DNA of 64,000 bases, from positions 62,001 through 126,000 of the forward strand of contig NZ_WJFD01000006.1 of assembly GCF_009647655.1 (NCBI RefSeq), written 5' to 3'. Numbering within the stretch: the stretch's first letter is position 1; the number at the start of each line of letters is the position of its first letter. Of this stretch, positions 44,070-53,656 are shown piece after piece. This DNA is from Chitinophaga sp. SYP-B3965. Lineage in GTDB: Bacteria > Bacteroidota > Bacteroidia > Chitinophagales > Chitinophagaceae. The position numbers and the translations under genes are program-made. Below the pieces are notes generated by a model. That model had not been told where the DNA came from. It made no database searches and worked only from the letters and a program-made list of their open reading frames with translations.

Positions 44070-45113
44070 TTATTGCTTTAAGAAATATCCTGCAATGATG
44101 GCTGCTTCATCCAGGTTAATATTCACCCCGCTCATATTTGCCGTGATAGCCACTATAATACCACTTTCCGGATATACCAGCACAAAAGTCCTTCCCCCAT
44201 CAATCAACCCGCCATGATGAAGCATCCTTCTGCCCTGCTTATCTTCATCTATGCGCCATGCAATGCCCACATGTGTATTATCACCATTGGAAAGATACTG
44301 TGGTGTAAATAACAGATCAACCGTTTCTTTTCGTAGCAGGTTATGATTCAAAAGCCCTCTGGCCATGTTCACCAGATCTTTCGGCGTGGAGAGGAAACCG
44401 CCTCCTGCCCATTTATAGCTATTATCTACCAACGCAGCATTTACCCATTTACCTTTCCTGCGTTCATAGAACCGCACCCTGTTTGGAATAATGCTATCAC
44501 TGTAATCTGCGATCGTACCTTTCATACCTAATGGTGTGAAAATACTATCCCGCATGTAAGAAAGGAAATCTTTTCCGGCGGCACTTTCAATCACCGCACT
44601 CAGCAGGTTAAATCCATAGGTAGAATAATTATAAGAAGACCCAGGTTTGAAGAGCAGGCTGTCATCCTTAAAGATCGTTAATCCTTCCGTTACAGATAAA
44701 TAACGTTTAGGTACAGACAAAGGATCACTTCCCCGATAATGACGAATACCAGCCGTATGCCCTGCCAGTTGCCTGCTGGTGATAGGATATCTCTTTTGAG
44801 GGAATTCAGGCAGGTAATGTTGAACAGGGCTATCCAGCGCCAGTTTTCCCTGCTGGTATAATAAACCTACAGCCAGCGAAGTGAGTAGTTTAGAAACAGA
44901 TCCCAGCCTGAATTTAGTATCCGGAGTAACGGGTATTGAATTCTCCAGGTCTGCATAACCGAAACCCTGTGCCCAGAGTATCCCTTCTCTATTTCCAACG
45001 CAAACGGATATACCGGGGATATGTTGTTTCTGCCGAAGGGAGTCTACGAACCGTGCCTGCCCTAAAACAGCGGCAGCACAGCATAATAAGATAAAGGTGA
45101 ATATTGTTTTCAT
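44070..45113 (-). CDS. exported serine hydrolase (beta-lactamase/class C-like)
   Basis: A 347-residue exported enzyme. The start at 45113 gives a signal peptide MKTIFTFILLCCAAAVLGQA. The SxxK motif SVSK puts nucleophile Ser72 and Lys75 in place, YSTYG is the Tyr motif, and LHHGGLIDGG is the KTG-like third motif (HxG). It is a beta-lactamase-like peptidase or esterase, probably working on cell-wall peptides or a secreted ester. Being in one operon with the LytTR sensor pair suggests a part in sensing or cell-wall response. Confidence 0.9.
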   Translation of the reverse strand: MKTIFTFILLCCAAAVLGQARFVDSLRQKQHIPGISVCVGNREGILWAQGFGYADLENSIPVTPDTKFRLGSVSKLLTSLAVGLLYQQGKLALDSPVQHYLPEFPQKRYPITSRQLAGHTAGIRHYRGSDPLSVPKRYLSVTEGLTIFKDDSLLFKPGSSYNYSTYGFNLLSAVIESAAGKDFLSYMRDSIFTPLGMKGTIADYSDSIIPNRVRFYERRKGKWVNAALVDNSYKWAGGGFLSTPKDLVNMARGLLNHNLLRKETVDLLFTPQYLSNGDNTHVGIAWRIDEDKQGRRMLHHGGLIDGGRTFVLVYPESGIIVAITANMSGVNINLDEAAIIAGYFLKQ

Positions 45114-45211
45114 GGAACAAAAATGCAGGATAGCAGTTACCGGGTAAAATACCTTCTGCATAACAGCCGTAATCATCTGCAAACTGGCATAATATTTTCC
45201 GGTATAAGCGT

Positions 45212-45982
45212 ATGCTTCAAAATGCCTACAACTGGATAGAACTAAATGGCTTGCGGATCATCATAGCAATGGTGATATTGATCGGCGGGCAATGGCTGAT
45301 ATTATTCATCAAAAGATGGTTCTTAAAGAAATTACATAAAAGAGGTACAGACAATACCCTGAGACCCTTTTTCACCGGATTGATAGCCGCTGTATTACAA
45401 GTAGGTTTAGTATTAGTGGTGATACAACTCCTCAATATCCAGCTAACCATCTTTGCTGCGCTGATAGGTGCTATTGGCGTAGCAGCAGGACTGGCCCTCT
45501 CCGGCACTTTGCAGAACTTCACCAGCGGCGTACTGATACTGATGCTGAAACCTTATGAAGCAGGAGATATTATTGTAGCGCAAGGGCAAACAGGAGAAGT
45601 AAGTTCGATACAGTTATTCAATACCATCATCATCACTGCTGATAATAAATACGTGATCATTCCTAATTCGAAGTTATCCAACGAAGTGATCATCAACAAC
45701 AGCAGATCTTCCAACAGGCGGATAGATATTGAATTGAAACTGAGTTATGCATATAGCCTGGAACAGGTAAAACCACTGATCTTGAAAGAGGCAGTAGATA
45801 TGCAAAACCTCACAAGAGAACCACCAGCCATCGTCAGCGTATCAGGCCTGGAACCCGACGGCTGGAAGCTGGTGGTATATGCCTGGGTGGACAGTGACCT
45901 CTATGATGAAACCCGTTTTGAATTACATGAAAGAATGATCGTTGCTTTAAAAAGAGGTGGCATTAAATTACCCGGTATGTAG
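45212..45982 (+). CDS. MscS family mechanosensitive channel
   Basis: A 256-residue small-conductance mechanosensitive channel. It has three membrane helices (about 15-33, 55-75, 80-110), the last with the Gly/Ala-packed pore pattern GAIGVAAGLALSGTLQNFTSG, and then the soluble beta domain (LKPYEAGDIIVAQGQTGEVSSI, NKYVIIPNSKLSNEVI). It releases solutes on hypo-osmotic shock. It is divergent from the serine hydrolase gene and ends two bases before the convergent DUF4249 gene. Confidence 0.95.
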   Translation: MLQNAYNWIELNGLRIIIAMVILIGGQWLILFIKRWFLKKLHKRGTDNTLRPFFTGLIAAVLQVGLVLVVIQLLNIQLTIFAALIGAIGVAAGLALSGTLQNFTSGVLILMLKPYEAGDIIVAQGQTGEVSSIQLFNTIIITADNKYVIIPNSKLSNEVIINNSRSSNRRIDIELKLSYAYSLEQVKPLILKEAVDMQNLTREPPAIVSVSGLEPDGWKLVVYAWVDSDLYDETRFELHERMIVALKRGGIKLPGM

Positions 45983-45984
45983 CG

Positions 45985-46866
45985 TTATCTCTTCAGTATA
46001 TATTCTCTCATGGCTATACCACCAACAACACCCATCCCATTCTTAACGTTGTTAAATACCAATACCTTTTCCGTGAGCGGGTTTTCCGCTTTCCGTAGCG
46101 CTAAATAGGATGTTTTCAGGTAACGGTAACTATCATAGGTTAAAGAGCTTACTTCCACAATGATATATTGCATATAGGATTTGCTTTCCAGGTTAAACAC
46201 GAAACGGGGATTCCTGCCGTCAAATAACTTGTCGTCCATAAAGACCTCCTCATTACCTCCTTCATCAAAAAGATCAAATGAAGGATCATCTGATTTGATA
46301 TAAGTAGGGCGGCCATATCTCCCAAACACAAAAGAACCATCCGGCGTTTGCGATGGAAAAGCACTAAAAATGCGGACCCTGTAATAATTCCTTTCTCCTG
46401 CTTTATCCTTCAATTCCAGTATCACCTTATTGTCTACATCTGTGTCATTAATACGTACTTCAATACGTTTCACCTCTCCGATAACAACACTGTCCGGTAT
46501 CACATCAGTACCTTCCGCCTGCTCCAGCCCCCTAATAGAAGCTGTTACCTTGTAAGTATGACCTAACTCCATTTTAGTCGTACTGCAGTAATAGCCGAAA
46601 TAATCTCTTTCCCGATACGTTAGTGTTTCTTTGTATTGATCATTCTCAAATAACTGCACCACCGCATCTTTTGGTGCATGAAAATCATTCGTCCAATACT
46701 GTTTGCCGGATATGGTGATCCTTGCATAAATGATGCTGTCTTTGTTCATCAGTACATTGATCACGGGTTTACCCATTTCAGAAGGAATTTTGACAACAAC
46801 ATCTGTTTCACAGGCCAGGAAACAGGTGGCGATGAATAGTAAAAGGATATATTGTAAGTAGCGCAT
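45985..46866 (-). CDS. DUF4249 family lipoprotein
   Basis: A 293-residue lipoprotein (lipobox CFLAC, Cys19) of the DUF4249 family, whose members are coded next to carboxypeptidase-like-domain TonB receptors. Residues 25-130 look like an immunoglobulin-type beta domain (ISGKQYWTNDFHAPKDAVVQLFEN); the C-terminal half ends MGVVGGIA. It begins two bases after the receptor gene and is thought to act with it at the outer membrane, as SusD does with SusC. Ligand unknown. Confidence 0.92.
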   Translation of the reverse strand: MRYLQYILLLFIATCFLACETDVVVKIPSEMGKPVINVLMNKDSIIYARITISGKQYWTNDFHAPKDAVVQLFENDQYKETLTYRERDYFGYYCSTTKMELGHTYKVTASIRGLEQAEGTDVIPDSVVIGEVKRIEVRINDTDVDNKVILELKDKAGERNYYRVRIFSAFPSQTPDGSFVFGRYGRPTYIKSDDPSFDLFDEGGNEEVFMDDKLFDGRNPRFVFNLESKSYMQYIIVEVSSLTYDSYRYLKTSYLALRKAENPLTEKVLVFNNVKNGMGVVGGIAMREYILKR

Positions 46867-46868
46867 GT

Positions 46869-49541
46869 CTAGAATTTTAAATTATAAGAAAAGCTGGGCA
46901 TAATGGGAAGAAGCGTTGTACCGGTTAGCGTAGCTTCTGTCTGATCTGCGCGATACCTGTTCAATAAATAATAGAAAGCATTCTTCTTGTTATAAGCATT
47001 CAATACGCTTATATTCCAGGTACGGACATTACCGTTACGTTTTTGGCGGATAAAATTAACACCCAGGTCCAGCCTGTGATAAGCAGCAATACGTACGTTA
47101 TTCCTTCCGTTGATATATTCAACATCCGCATTGGTACCATACCAGCCAGGATAGCGAACAGGGTCCCGCACTACTTCATATTCTGCCAGTGGCACAGTAT
47201 AGGGCTGCGCACTCTGATAGGTCCATACGCCCGTCAGCTCAATGTTCTTTCGTAGTTTGTACATGCCTACGAGATGCAGATCGTGGCGGCGGTCATATTT
47301 ATAAGGAAACTTTTTACCGAAGTTAACTTCCGGCAAAGTGCGGTAGGACCACGCTAAAGTATAAGCCATCCATCCGGTAAAACGCCCGGTTTTCTTTTGC
47401 AGTAATACTTCCAGTCCATATGCTTCTCCCACACCATTCGTCACCTGGTCCTGCCAGCTTTCATTCCTGCTGCTCGTGATATAATCCGCGCCTTCCTTAT
47501 ACTCTATCACGTTTTGCATACGTTTGTAATATCCTTCCACAGAGAGTTCAAATTTGTTGCGAAAAACATTACGTGCAATACCTATAGCATACTGATCTGA
47601 CTGTTGCGGTAATATCCTTTTCGTGGCAGGCACCCAAAGGTCTGTAGGTAATGTAACAGAATTATTAGCCAGCAGGTGGATGTATTGCGTCATTCTTGAA
47701 TAGGAAGCTTTAAGGCCCCAGTCTCCCGGCAACAGGTAACGCATGCTCAGCCTGGGTTGTAAGGAATTATAAAATCTACCCTGCACCAGGAATCCGCTCC
47801 AGTGTAATCCGGCATTCAGTTTGAATTTCTTGTGAATGGTCCAGTCATCTTCTGCATACAGATCTATCTCAGAGCCTTTTATCCTTTGGTTGTCACTTGT
47901 TGAATCTACGATCACTGCACCATTCGCTGTTTGGCTTTGCCTGATGGTACCGGGTGTAAACAGGCGGAACATATAAGAAGTTCCCATCCGGATAGTATGT
48001 GCAGGCCGTGGTCTGTAATCGAAGTCTATCTTGGCACCATAATCCTGGATGCCGGAATTCAACTGCAGCTTGTCTGCGATCATTTCTCCCTGGTACAGGT
48101 TTTCATTGAACGTACGTGTTTTAAACTCATAACGCGAGCCCAGCAACATGGTATTAGCAAAAAGGTTTTTGGAGAAGATGTGATTCCAGCGAACAGTACT
48201 CGTGGTGTTCCCCCATTGTATCAGCAGGTCTGACTCACTGCGGTAATTATCAGGCTCCTTCACCTCCAGCTTTTCACTTACCCGCATTTTATCCCGGCCA
48301 TGGTATAAACTGAAGAACAACCTGTCTTTATCAGAGATCACATGTTGCACTTTTGCATTCACATCATAAAAGTACATGATGAATTTATCTACCTCCCTGT
48401 CGAAGCTCCCCTTTATAAAAGGCCTGGCAACAAGGTCCGTGTAAGTGCGGCGACCGGAAACAATGAACGAAGTTTTATCTTTCTTTATCGGCCCTTCTAC
48501 TGTTATTTGCGAAGCCAGCAGGCCAATGGTAAAATCACCATGCAGCTCACGCATGTCACCATCTTTGGTAGACACATCTACTACAGAAGAAAGCCGGCCA
48601 CCATACCTCGCAGGGAAAGCCCCTTTATATAACGTAACATCTTTCAGGGCACTGGTATTGAAAGTAGAGAAGATACCCAGTAAATGGGAGGGATTATACA
48701 AAGGCGCACCATCCAGCAGGATGAGGTTCTGGTCAGGGGTACCACCACGCACTAATAAAGCACTGGTACCCTCTGTTCCTTGTTTTACACCTGGTAATAA
48801 CTGTAATGTTTTCAGCAGGTCCGCCTCTCCAAAAAAACGTGGCATCGCTGCAATCTGACTGGCGGGCAGATTGATCATACTCATCTGAGATGATTCCTGG
48901 ATGCGCTCTTCCCTGCTGGCGCGTACCGTTACCACATCTAACAATCTATTGTCAGGTACTAATTTAAAATTCAAACGGGTATCATTCTTCAGTTCAATCA
49001 TCGTATCCACCCGCTGATACCCCATGTAAGAAAGCCGGATCCTGATACTATCTGCAGGAAGGGTGATACTGAAGAAACCAAAATTGTTACTGGTAGTACC
49101 TGCCTGAAATTCAGGCACAGCCAACGATACACCGATCAGCCTTTCCCCCGAGGCCTGGTCTTCCACATACCCGCTCAATGTACCCGGCTGCTTTGGCCTT
49201 GGCACAATAAGTATATTACCATTCTTCCGCAGGAAGGTCATCTTCGTATCTTCTAGTATCTCTTTCAAAATAGTTTCCAGAGAGGCATCCGTAAAATGAC
49301 GTGCCTTTATAGTTATACTCCGCACACGGGTGTTCTCATAAGAAAACGTCACTTTACTCTGCTGCTCCAGTAAACGCAGCGCCACATCCAATGTGGTGGC
49401 AGGGATGTTAATACTCAGGCGGGGATTGGTTTCCTGCGCCTGAGTAATTTGCCAGCTGAAGAAGAACAGCAGCATTGTTAGGTTAAATAGTCGGGGCAAT
49501 ACTTTCCCCTTACCGGCTTGCCGGTTCGTTATGCAATTCAT
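46869..49541 (-). CDS. TonB-dependent receptor with STN and carboxypeptidase-like domains
   Basis: An 890-residue outer-membrane receptor. Signal peptide to about 36 (ending ITQAQE); STN/secretin-TonB short domain at about 42-112 (LDVALRLLEQQSKVTFSY), which contacts an anti-sigma factor; carboxypeptidase-like domain about 117-205; plug about 215-340 (LLVRGGTPDQNLILLDGAPLYN); barrel to the C-terminal Phe. The STN domain and the FecR/sigma genes directly upstream mark it as a surface-signalling transducer. The FecR gene ends 13 bases before it. Confidence 0.94.
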   Translation of the reverse strand: MNCITNRQAGKGKVLPRLFNLTMLLFFFSWQITQAQETNPRLSINIPATTLDVALRLLEQQSKVTFSYENTRVRSITIKARHFTDASLETILKEILEDTKMTFLRKNGNILIVPRPKQPGTLSGYVEDQASGERLIGVSLAVPEFQAGTTSNNFGFFSITLPADSIRIRLSYMGYQRVDTMIELKNDTRLNFKLVPDNRLLDVVTVRASREERIQESSQMSMINLPASQIAAMPRFFGEADLLKTLQLLPGVKQGTEGTSALLVRGGTPDQNLILLDGAPLYNPSHLLGIFSTFNTSALKDVTLYKGAFPARYGGRLSSVVDVSTKDGDMRELHGDFTIGLLASQITVEGPIKKDKTSFIVSGRRTYTDLVARPFIKGSFDREVDKFIMYFYDVNAKVQHVISDKDRLFFSLYHGRDKMRVSEKLEVKEPDNYRSESDLLIQWGNTTSTVRWNHIFSKNLFANTMLLGSRYEFKTRTFNENLYQGEMIADKLQLNSGIQDYGAKIDFDYRPRPAHTIRMGTSYMFRLFTPGTIRQSQTANGAVIVDSTSDNQRIKGSEIDLYAEDDWTIHKKFKLNAGLHWSGFLVQGRFYNSLQPRLSMRYLLPGDWGLKASYSRMTQYIHLLANNSVTLPTDLWVPATKRILPQQSDQYAIGIARNVFRNKFELSVEGYYKRMQNVIEYKEGADYITSSRNESWQDQVTNGVGEAYGLEVLLQKKTGRFTGWMAYTLAWSYRTLPEVNFGKKFPYKYDRRHDLHLVGMYKLRKNIELTGVWTYQSAQPYTVPLAEYEVVRDPVRYPGWYGTNADVEYINGRNNVRIAAYHRLDLGVNFIRQKRNGNVRTWNISVLNAYNKKNAFYYLLNRYRADQTEATLTGTTLLPIMPSFSYNLKF

Positions 49542-49554
49542 AAAAACACTTTGG

Positions 49555-50475
49555 TTATTGGCTTACGCCTGTAATGACAACATGGTTTCCGTTAATGGTA
49601 TAGTTCACCCCGCTTATTTCGTGCAGCATATCAAACACCTGCGCTAAATTGGACCGGGGCGTAATTCTAATATTAAAACGATAAGGCGCCATCGTTCTTT
49701 CATTATACTTTATCTCTGCATCGAACTGATCTTTCAATACCCTGGCCAGTTCAGCAAAAGAAGCATTATCCAGTGTATATTCTCCGGCCTTCCACTCAGC
49801 AAGCGAAACGGCATTTACATTACCCTGTTCATATTGATGTGTGGCAATGGTATACACCAGTTGCTGATCTGCTTTTAACACCGCCATATTTCCATTGCTG
49901 CTATCAGAAACCTGCACAGCACCGGATTCAACATACACCTTTACTTCCGGCAGTTCCCGGAATGCTTTCACCGTAAAAGCTGTTCCCAATACTTTCACCT
50001 GTAAACCGGAAGGGGTACGTACAATGAAAGGTTCATTACTATTCTCTGTTACAGAGAAGGCCGCAACACCATCCATCAGTTCCACATTCCTGCCTTCATA
50101 ACGTATGGTAGAACCAGGCTGCAGCCAAACAACAGAATGGTCCGGCAGTTCCAGCTTCATCACTCCTTTTCCCTTTGGCGCCATCACGCCGGTGTATTCT
50201 GGCTTCCAGGGCTTCAGCAGAAAGGTAGATACTGCTACCACCAAAACTGCTGCAGCGGCTATCTGCCACCAGATCATCCGCCTCACTTTCCCGGGCTGGA
50301 TAGTTTCCATAATGGCAGCCTTCATATCTGCCTTTAATTCGCCTTTCTCCACTATAATAGCTTCAGGAAAAGAAGCATACCATTCATGCAATACTGTGTT
50401 TTCTTCCGGGGTACAGATACCCAGTGCATGCTTTTCCAGCAAAGATTGAATGATATGTTCTTCCGGCTTGTTCAT
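49555..50475 (-). CDS. FecR family anti-sigma factor
   Basis: A 306-residue membrane regulator: cytoplasmic N-terminal part (1-65, SLLEKHALGICTPEENTVLHEW), one membrane helix (about 69-87), and the periplasmic FecR domain (about 100-215) with a DUF4974 domain (about 230-303, SFAELARVLKDQFDAEIKYNE). It holds the sigma factor coded upstream until the STN domain of the receptor signals uptake. Confidence 0.94.
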   Translation of the reverse strand: MNKPEEHIIQSLLEKHALGICTPEENTVLHEWYASFPEAIIVEKGELKADMKAAIMETIQPGKVRRMIWWQIAAAAVLVVAVSTFLLKPWKPEYTGVMAPKGKGVMKLELPDHSVVWLQPGSTIRYEGRNVELMDGVAAFSVTENSNEPFIVRTPSGLQVKVLGTAFTVKAFRELPEVKVYVESGAVQVSDSSNGNMAVLKADQQLVYTIATHQYEQGNVNAVSLAEWKAGEYTLDNASFAELARVLKDQFDAEIKYNERTMAPYRFNIRITPRSNLAQVFDMLHEISGVNYTINGNHVVITGVSQ

Positions 50476-50536
50476 GTGCTGTTACGTTTAATAGACAATG
50501 CTCACCCGGCAGTAGTACTATGCCGGATAAAAAAAA

Positions 50537-51070
50537 TTATTCCATGAAGAAATTCCCCAGGCCTTCCCTTAGTTTCTTTAAGGCGCCAGTTAGTTGGTTC
50601 TTAACTGTTTGTGGAGATAAAGCGCGTTTTTCCGCGATCTCGGAAATAGATAGTCCGCTTTCCCGGCTATCCATAAATACCTCCCGCATTTTGGGGGGTA
50701 ATTTTTCTACTTCCCGGTGGTAACTGTTATGCAGGTCATGGTTGGGGATATGTGTTACCTGCGGTAGTGCTGCCCCTGCCTGCTGCTCATATTTCAGGCG
50801 GGCGCCTTCTGCTTTCAGGTGATTGAGTACTTTGAAGCGGATAGCCGTACTTAAATAACCGGCTACGGAGTCCGTAATGTGGATCTGGTCCTTTTTCTGC
50901 CAGCAGTAGATGAACACCTCCTGCACAATATCCTTGGCGGCATCCTTATCATATAATCTGCGAAAAGCAGCCTCGAACAGCATTTCCCAATGCCGCTCAT
51001 ATAGTTCATCGAATGCCTCAAGGTCATTCGATCTTACCAGTTGCCATAATTCTAAGTCAGATTTTGCCAT
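50537..51070 (-). CDS. ECF RNA polymerase sigma factor (Bacteroidota FecI-like)
   Basis: A 177-residue sigma-70 factor with region 2 (about 14-85, AAKDIVQEVFIYCWQKKD) and region 4 (about 120-172, GLSISEIAEKRALSPQTVKNQLTGALKKL). It is paired with the FecR gene 61 bases downstream and probably directs expression of the receptor/DUF4249 operon. Confidence 0.95.
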   Translation of the reverse strand: MAKSDLELWQLVRSNDLEAFDELYERHWEMLFEAAFRRLYDKDAAKDIVQEVFIYCWQKKDQIHITDSVAGYLSTAIRFKVLNHLKAEGARLKYEQQAGAALPQVTHIPNHDLHNSYHREVEKLPPKMREVFMDSRESGLSISEIAEKRALSPQTVKNQLTGALKKLREGLGNFFME

Positions 51071-51114
51071 GTGGCTGTACGCAATTGGCAGGAAAGATAG
51101 GAGATCGGCCGGAA

Positions 51115-51735
51115 TTACCCAAATGCATAGATCCCAAACCGGGAATCAAGATCCCTGTCCCCATGTACAGGTATCCTCTTGATTTCCGTATCGTTGGATC
51201 CAGAGAGGAGAAACGCTCCAAGCAAACTCCCTTTACGCTTATGATAAACCGTTTCAATATGTGTAAATGAGGTTTTTAAAGTCAGGTTCAACATTTCCAC
51301 TACAATCTGTTCCAACAGTATAAGGATGGCCTTCACCCTATCAACCCCTATGGAACAATTACATGATTCCAGGTCTCTGTCCGTGTGGGCCACATATTTA
51401 TTCCTGATATTCCTGATAATTCTAAAATCATCTTGCCATGGCATTAGAATCTTTCTCCATTTTCGCAAATGGCTGGCAGTTATATCCTGTTCAGCATAAC
51501 AATCCATTTCAATCTTATACCAAATGCTCAACAAGCTGCGATCTTCAGCAGCACTCGATATTTTATGCAGGTTTATAATGGAGGATTTCATGAACGTTCT
51601 TGCAAAGAAAAAAGATTCATATGTTTGTTCAATAACCTTTTCGTCAAGCGCCATTTCATAATAATGCACTTCCTGCATACAGTCCTTTAAGTCAGCCTGC
51701 GTATGGTTCAGGTCATCAATGATAGTTTCCTTCAT
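51115..51735 (-). CDS. hypothetical protein with HEPN/AbiU2-like motif
   Basis: A 206-residue, mostly helical cytoplasmic protein. Residues 105-120 read RIIRNIRNKYVAHTDR, with Arg111 and His117 in an RxxxxxH arrangement and an Asp just after, as in AbiU2-like HEPN proteins, where this motif supports RNase activity. The rest shows no clear family. It lies 44 bases upstream of the sigma gene and 42 bases after a membrane-protein gene, all on the minus strand. The HEPN reading depends on this one motif and the helical content. Confidence 0.55.
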   Translation of the reverse strand: MKETIIDDLNHTQADLKDCMQEVHYYEMALDEKVIEQTYESFFFARTFMKSSIINLHKISSAAEDRSLLSIWYKIEMDCYAEQDITASHLRKWRKILMPWQDDFRIIRNIRNKYVAHTDRDLESCNCSIGVDRVKAILILLEQIVVEMLNLTLKTSFTHIETVYHKRKGSLLGAFLLSGSNDTEIKRIPVHGDRDLDSRFGIYAFG

Positions 51736-51777
51736 TACGATAAGTATTTGAGTGATGGAATAGTCTTTAATTTTCGG

Positions 51778-52377
51778 TTATGCGCGTTGTGCTACATGGA
51801 GTATCCTCTCCTGTTCAATTAGCCTTTTATTACTCTTATGGTAGAAGAAAAATGCCAGCAATCCCCATATCAGCATGGTCATAAATTTAAAAGCGTGGCC
51901 AAAAGGAATGATAAACTTCCATTCGAAAATTTTCACGGTGACAACATCCTCACTTCCCAGGTTGAAAAAGTACACGATGTAATCAAGAAAGAACGAATAG
52001 GCCACCAATATCCATATTATGTAGAAAATAAAAGGTAATTCTTCTACCAGCCGGTATCCATTAAAGGATACCAGGGCTACAGTAAAGAAGGGCACTAAAT
52101 TTCTTACGATCAGCAATATGAGGAATGACAATGATCGATATAATTCATTTCGCCATTCAATTTCAAAAATAAAGTAGTAAGAAATGATGTTAATTATCAA
52201 TAAGGTCAGATATAGAAATAGCAATAACATCAGTAATTCCCAGATACTCAGTGTTATTCTAAAAGTTGCCAGGGAAAGTATTACATGGCTATCGTCCATG
52301 CCATAGTTTCTTAGTGCAAATGCGGTTCCGGTTACACAGATAACTGTGTAAATCAGGAGAATGATCAATGTTTTCAT
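51778..52377 (-). CDS. hypothetical membrane protein, five helices
   Basis: A 199-residue integral membrane protein with helices at about 3-21, 47-69, 83-103, 113-138 and 160-180, and a short basic tail. I do not recognise a family. The gene directly precedes the HEPN-like gene with a 42-base gap, so the two may be expressed together. Sequence between it and the FecR gene (112 bases) holds no recognisable site. Confidence 0.65.
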   Translation of the reverse strand: MKTLIILLIYTVICVTGTAFALRNYGMDDSHVILSLATFRITLSIWELLMLLLFLYLTLLIINIISYYFIFEIEWRNELYRSLSFLILLIVRNLVPFFTVALVSFNGYRLVEELPFIFYIIWILVAYSFFLDYIVYFFNLGSEDVVTVKIFEWKFIIPFGHAFKFMTMLIWGLLAFFFYHKSNKRLIEQERILHVAQRA

Positions 52378-52489
52378 GATTGATGGTTGGGTGATGTGAT
52401 TAGGTTGGTTTCCTTTAGTTCTTCAATAAAAAACAAACTAGATGATAATAAATATGGAGAAGTAGCAGTTGATATTCTAAAGCCTTAAA

Positions 52490-53605
52490 TTATTTAATGT
52501 GGACAATACTATCCTTATCAACAGAAACGTTTTTCACACCTAGATTCGTCAGGTTTTGCACTATTCCTTTCTTTTTTTCCAGCATACCAGTGAATACCTC
52601 TGTCTTCATCTTTGCATTATCTATTACTACCTTTTGCTCAAACCAGCGTGGGAAAACCTTACATAGCTCTTCCAGGGTCATATCGTTGAATCTAAACTCA
52701 CCACGCCGCCAACTCAACAGATCCTCCTCATCAAAATGACCCTTTTGAATTTCTCCTTCTCCGGTATAGGTAGCTAAAGAACCTGCTTGCGATAATATAG
52801 CACTTTTATTACCTGCTTCCAGTTTAACACTTCCTTGTACCAAGGCCACTACATTCTTCCCTTCATCATAACTGTTCACATCGAATGCCGTGCCTAATAC
52901 CTTTACTGACATTTTAGGTAAATGAACAATGAATGGTCTGTTTTCCTCCTTTGCAACATTCAGAAAGGCTTGCCCGTTTATCGTAATCTCTCTCTTAGAT
53001 GAATGGGCGAAGGATGTGTTAAACTCAACAGTGGTGGCTGAGTTCAATAAAATCCTTGTTCCCTCCGGCAAAAGCATCTCATAATATTCTCCAACAGGCA
53101 CCCTAAACACTGCCAATTGCCCCTCTTCTTTACTACCATTTGTTGAAAAAGCAAGTGAATGGGCCTGCCTATTGAAAGTAACCCCGTTTATAGTAGATTG
53201 GCCATACTCTCTAAGATCAAGTACCTCCCCATTTGCGAGTTTCAACTCAAATTTCCGCCCGTTTTCTTTTACCAGGTTCTGCCATGCAGGCGTTTTTTGC
53301 CCCAGCTTCATATTAGATGTGATCATGAAAGCAACAATAACAAGCGCTGCAACTCCAGAGGTAGTATATAGGATCATTCTTCTAACAGGAGTGCCCGCTT
53401 TCTTTTTCATGGAAAACTCTCGCTTCTTTTTCAGCCATTCCTTCATCCCCTGTGCTTCAAACAGTTGATGCCTCGCTAACCATAACGCACGTACTTCCGG
53501 ATCTTCTGCGATAGCCTTATCCAATATATATTTATCTGCAGGGGTAATAGTGCCTGCTATTTCCTCAGCAATTAGCTGGTCCATATGGTCGGAGTCAAAA
53601 TTCAT
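52490..53605 (-). CDS. FecR family anti-sigma factor
   Basis: A 371-residue membrane regulator: N-terminal sigma-binding part (1-80, QLIAEEIAGTITPADKYILDKAIAEDPEVRALW), one membrane helix (about 82-101), FecR domain (about 160-275) and DUF4974 (about 295-368). I prefer the ATG at 53605; another lies at 53629. It follows the sigma gene after 51 bases and should respond to the STN-bearing SusC coded divergently at 54613. Confidence 0.92.
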   Translation of the reverse strand: MNFDSDHMDQLIAEEIAGTITPADKYILDKAIAEDPEVRALWLARHQLFEAQGMKEWLKKKREFSMKKKAGTPVRRMILYTTSGVAALVIVAFMITSNMKLGQKTPAWQNLVKENGRKFELKLANGEVLDLREYGQSTINGVTFNRQAHSLAFSTNGSKEEGQLAVFRVPVGEYYEMLLPEGTRILLNSATTVEFNTSFAHSSKREITINGQAFLNVAKEENRPFIVHLPKMSVKVLGTAFDVNSYDEGKNVVALVQGSVKLEAGNKSAILSQAGSLATYTGEGEIQKGHFDEEDLLSWRRGEFRFNDMTLEELCKVFPRWFEQKVVIDNAKMKTEVFTGMLEKKKGIVQNLTNLGVKNVSVDKDSIVHIK

Positions 53606-53656
53606 ACAAACTAAAGATGTAAAAGACACGAAAAGGTGACGTGTAAGAGAGAGAAA

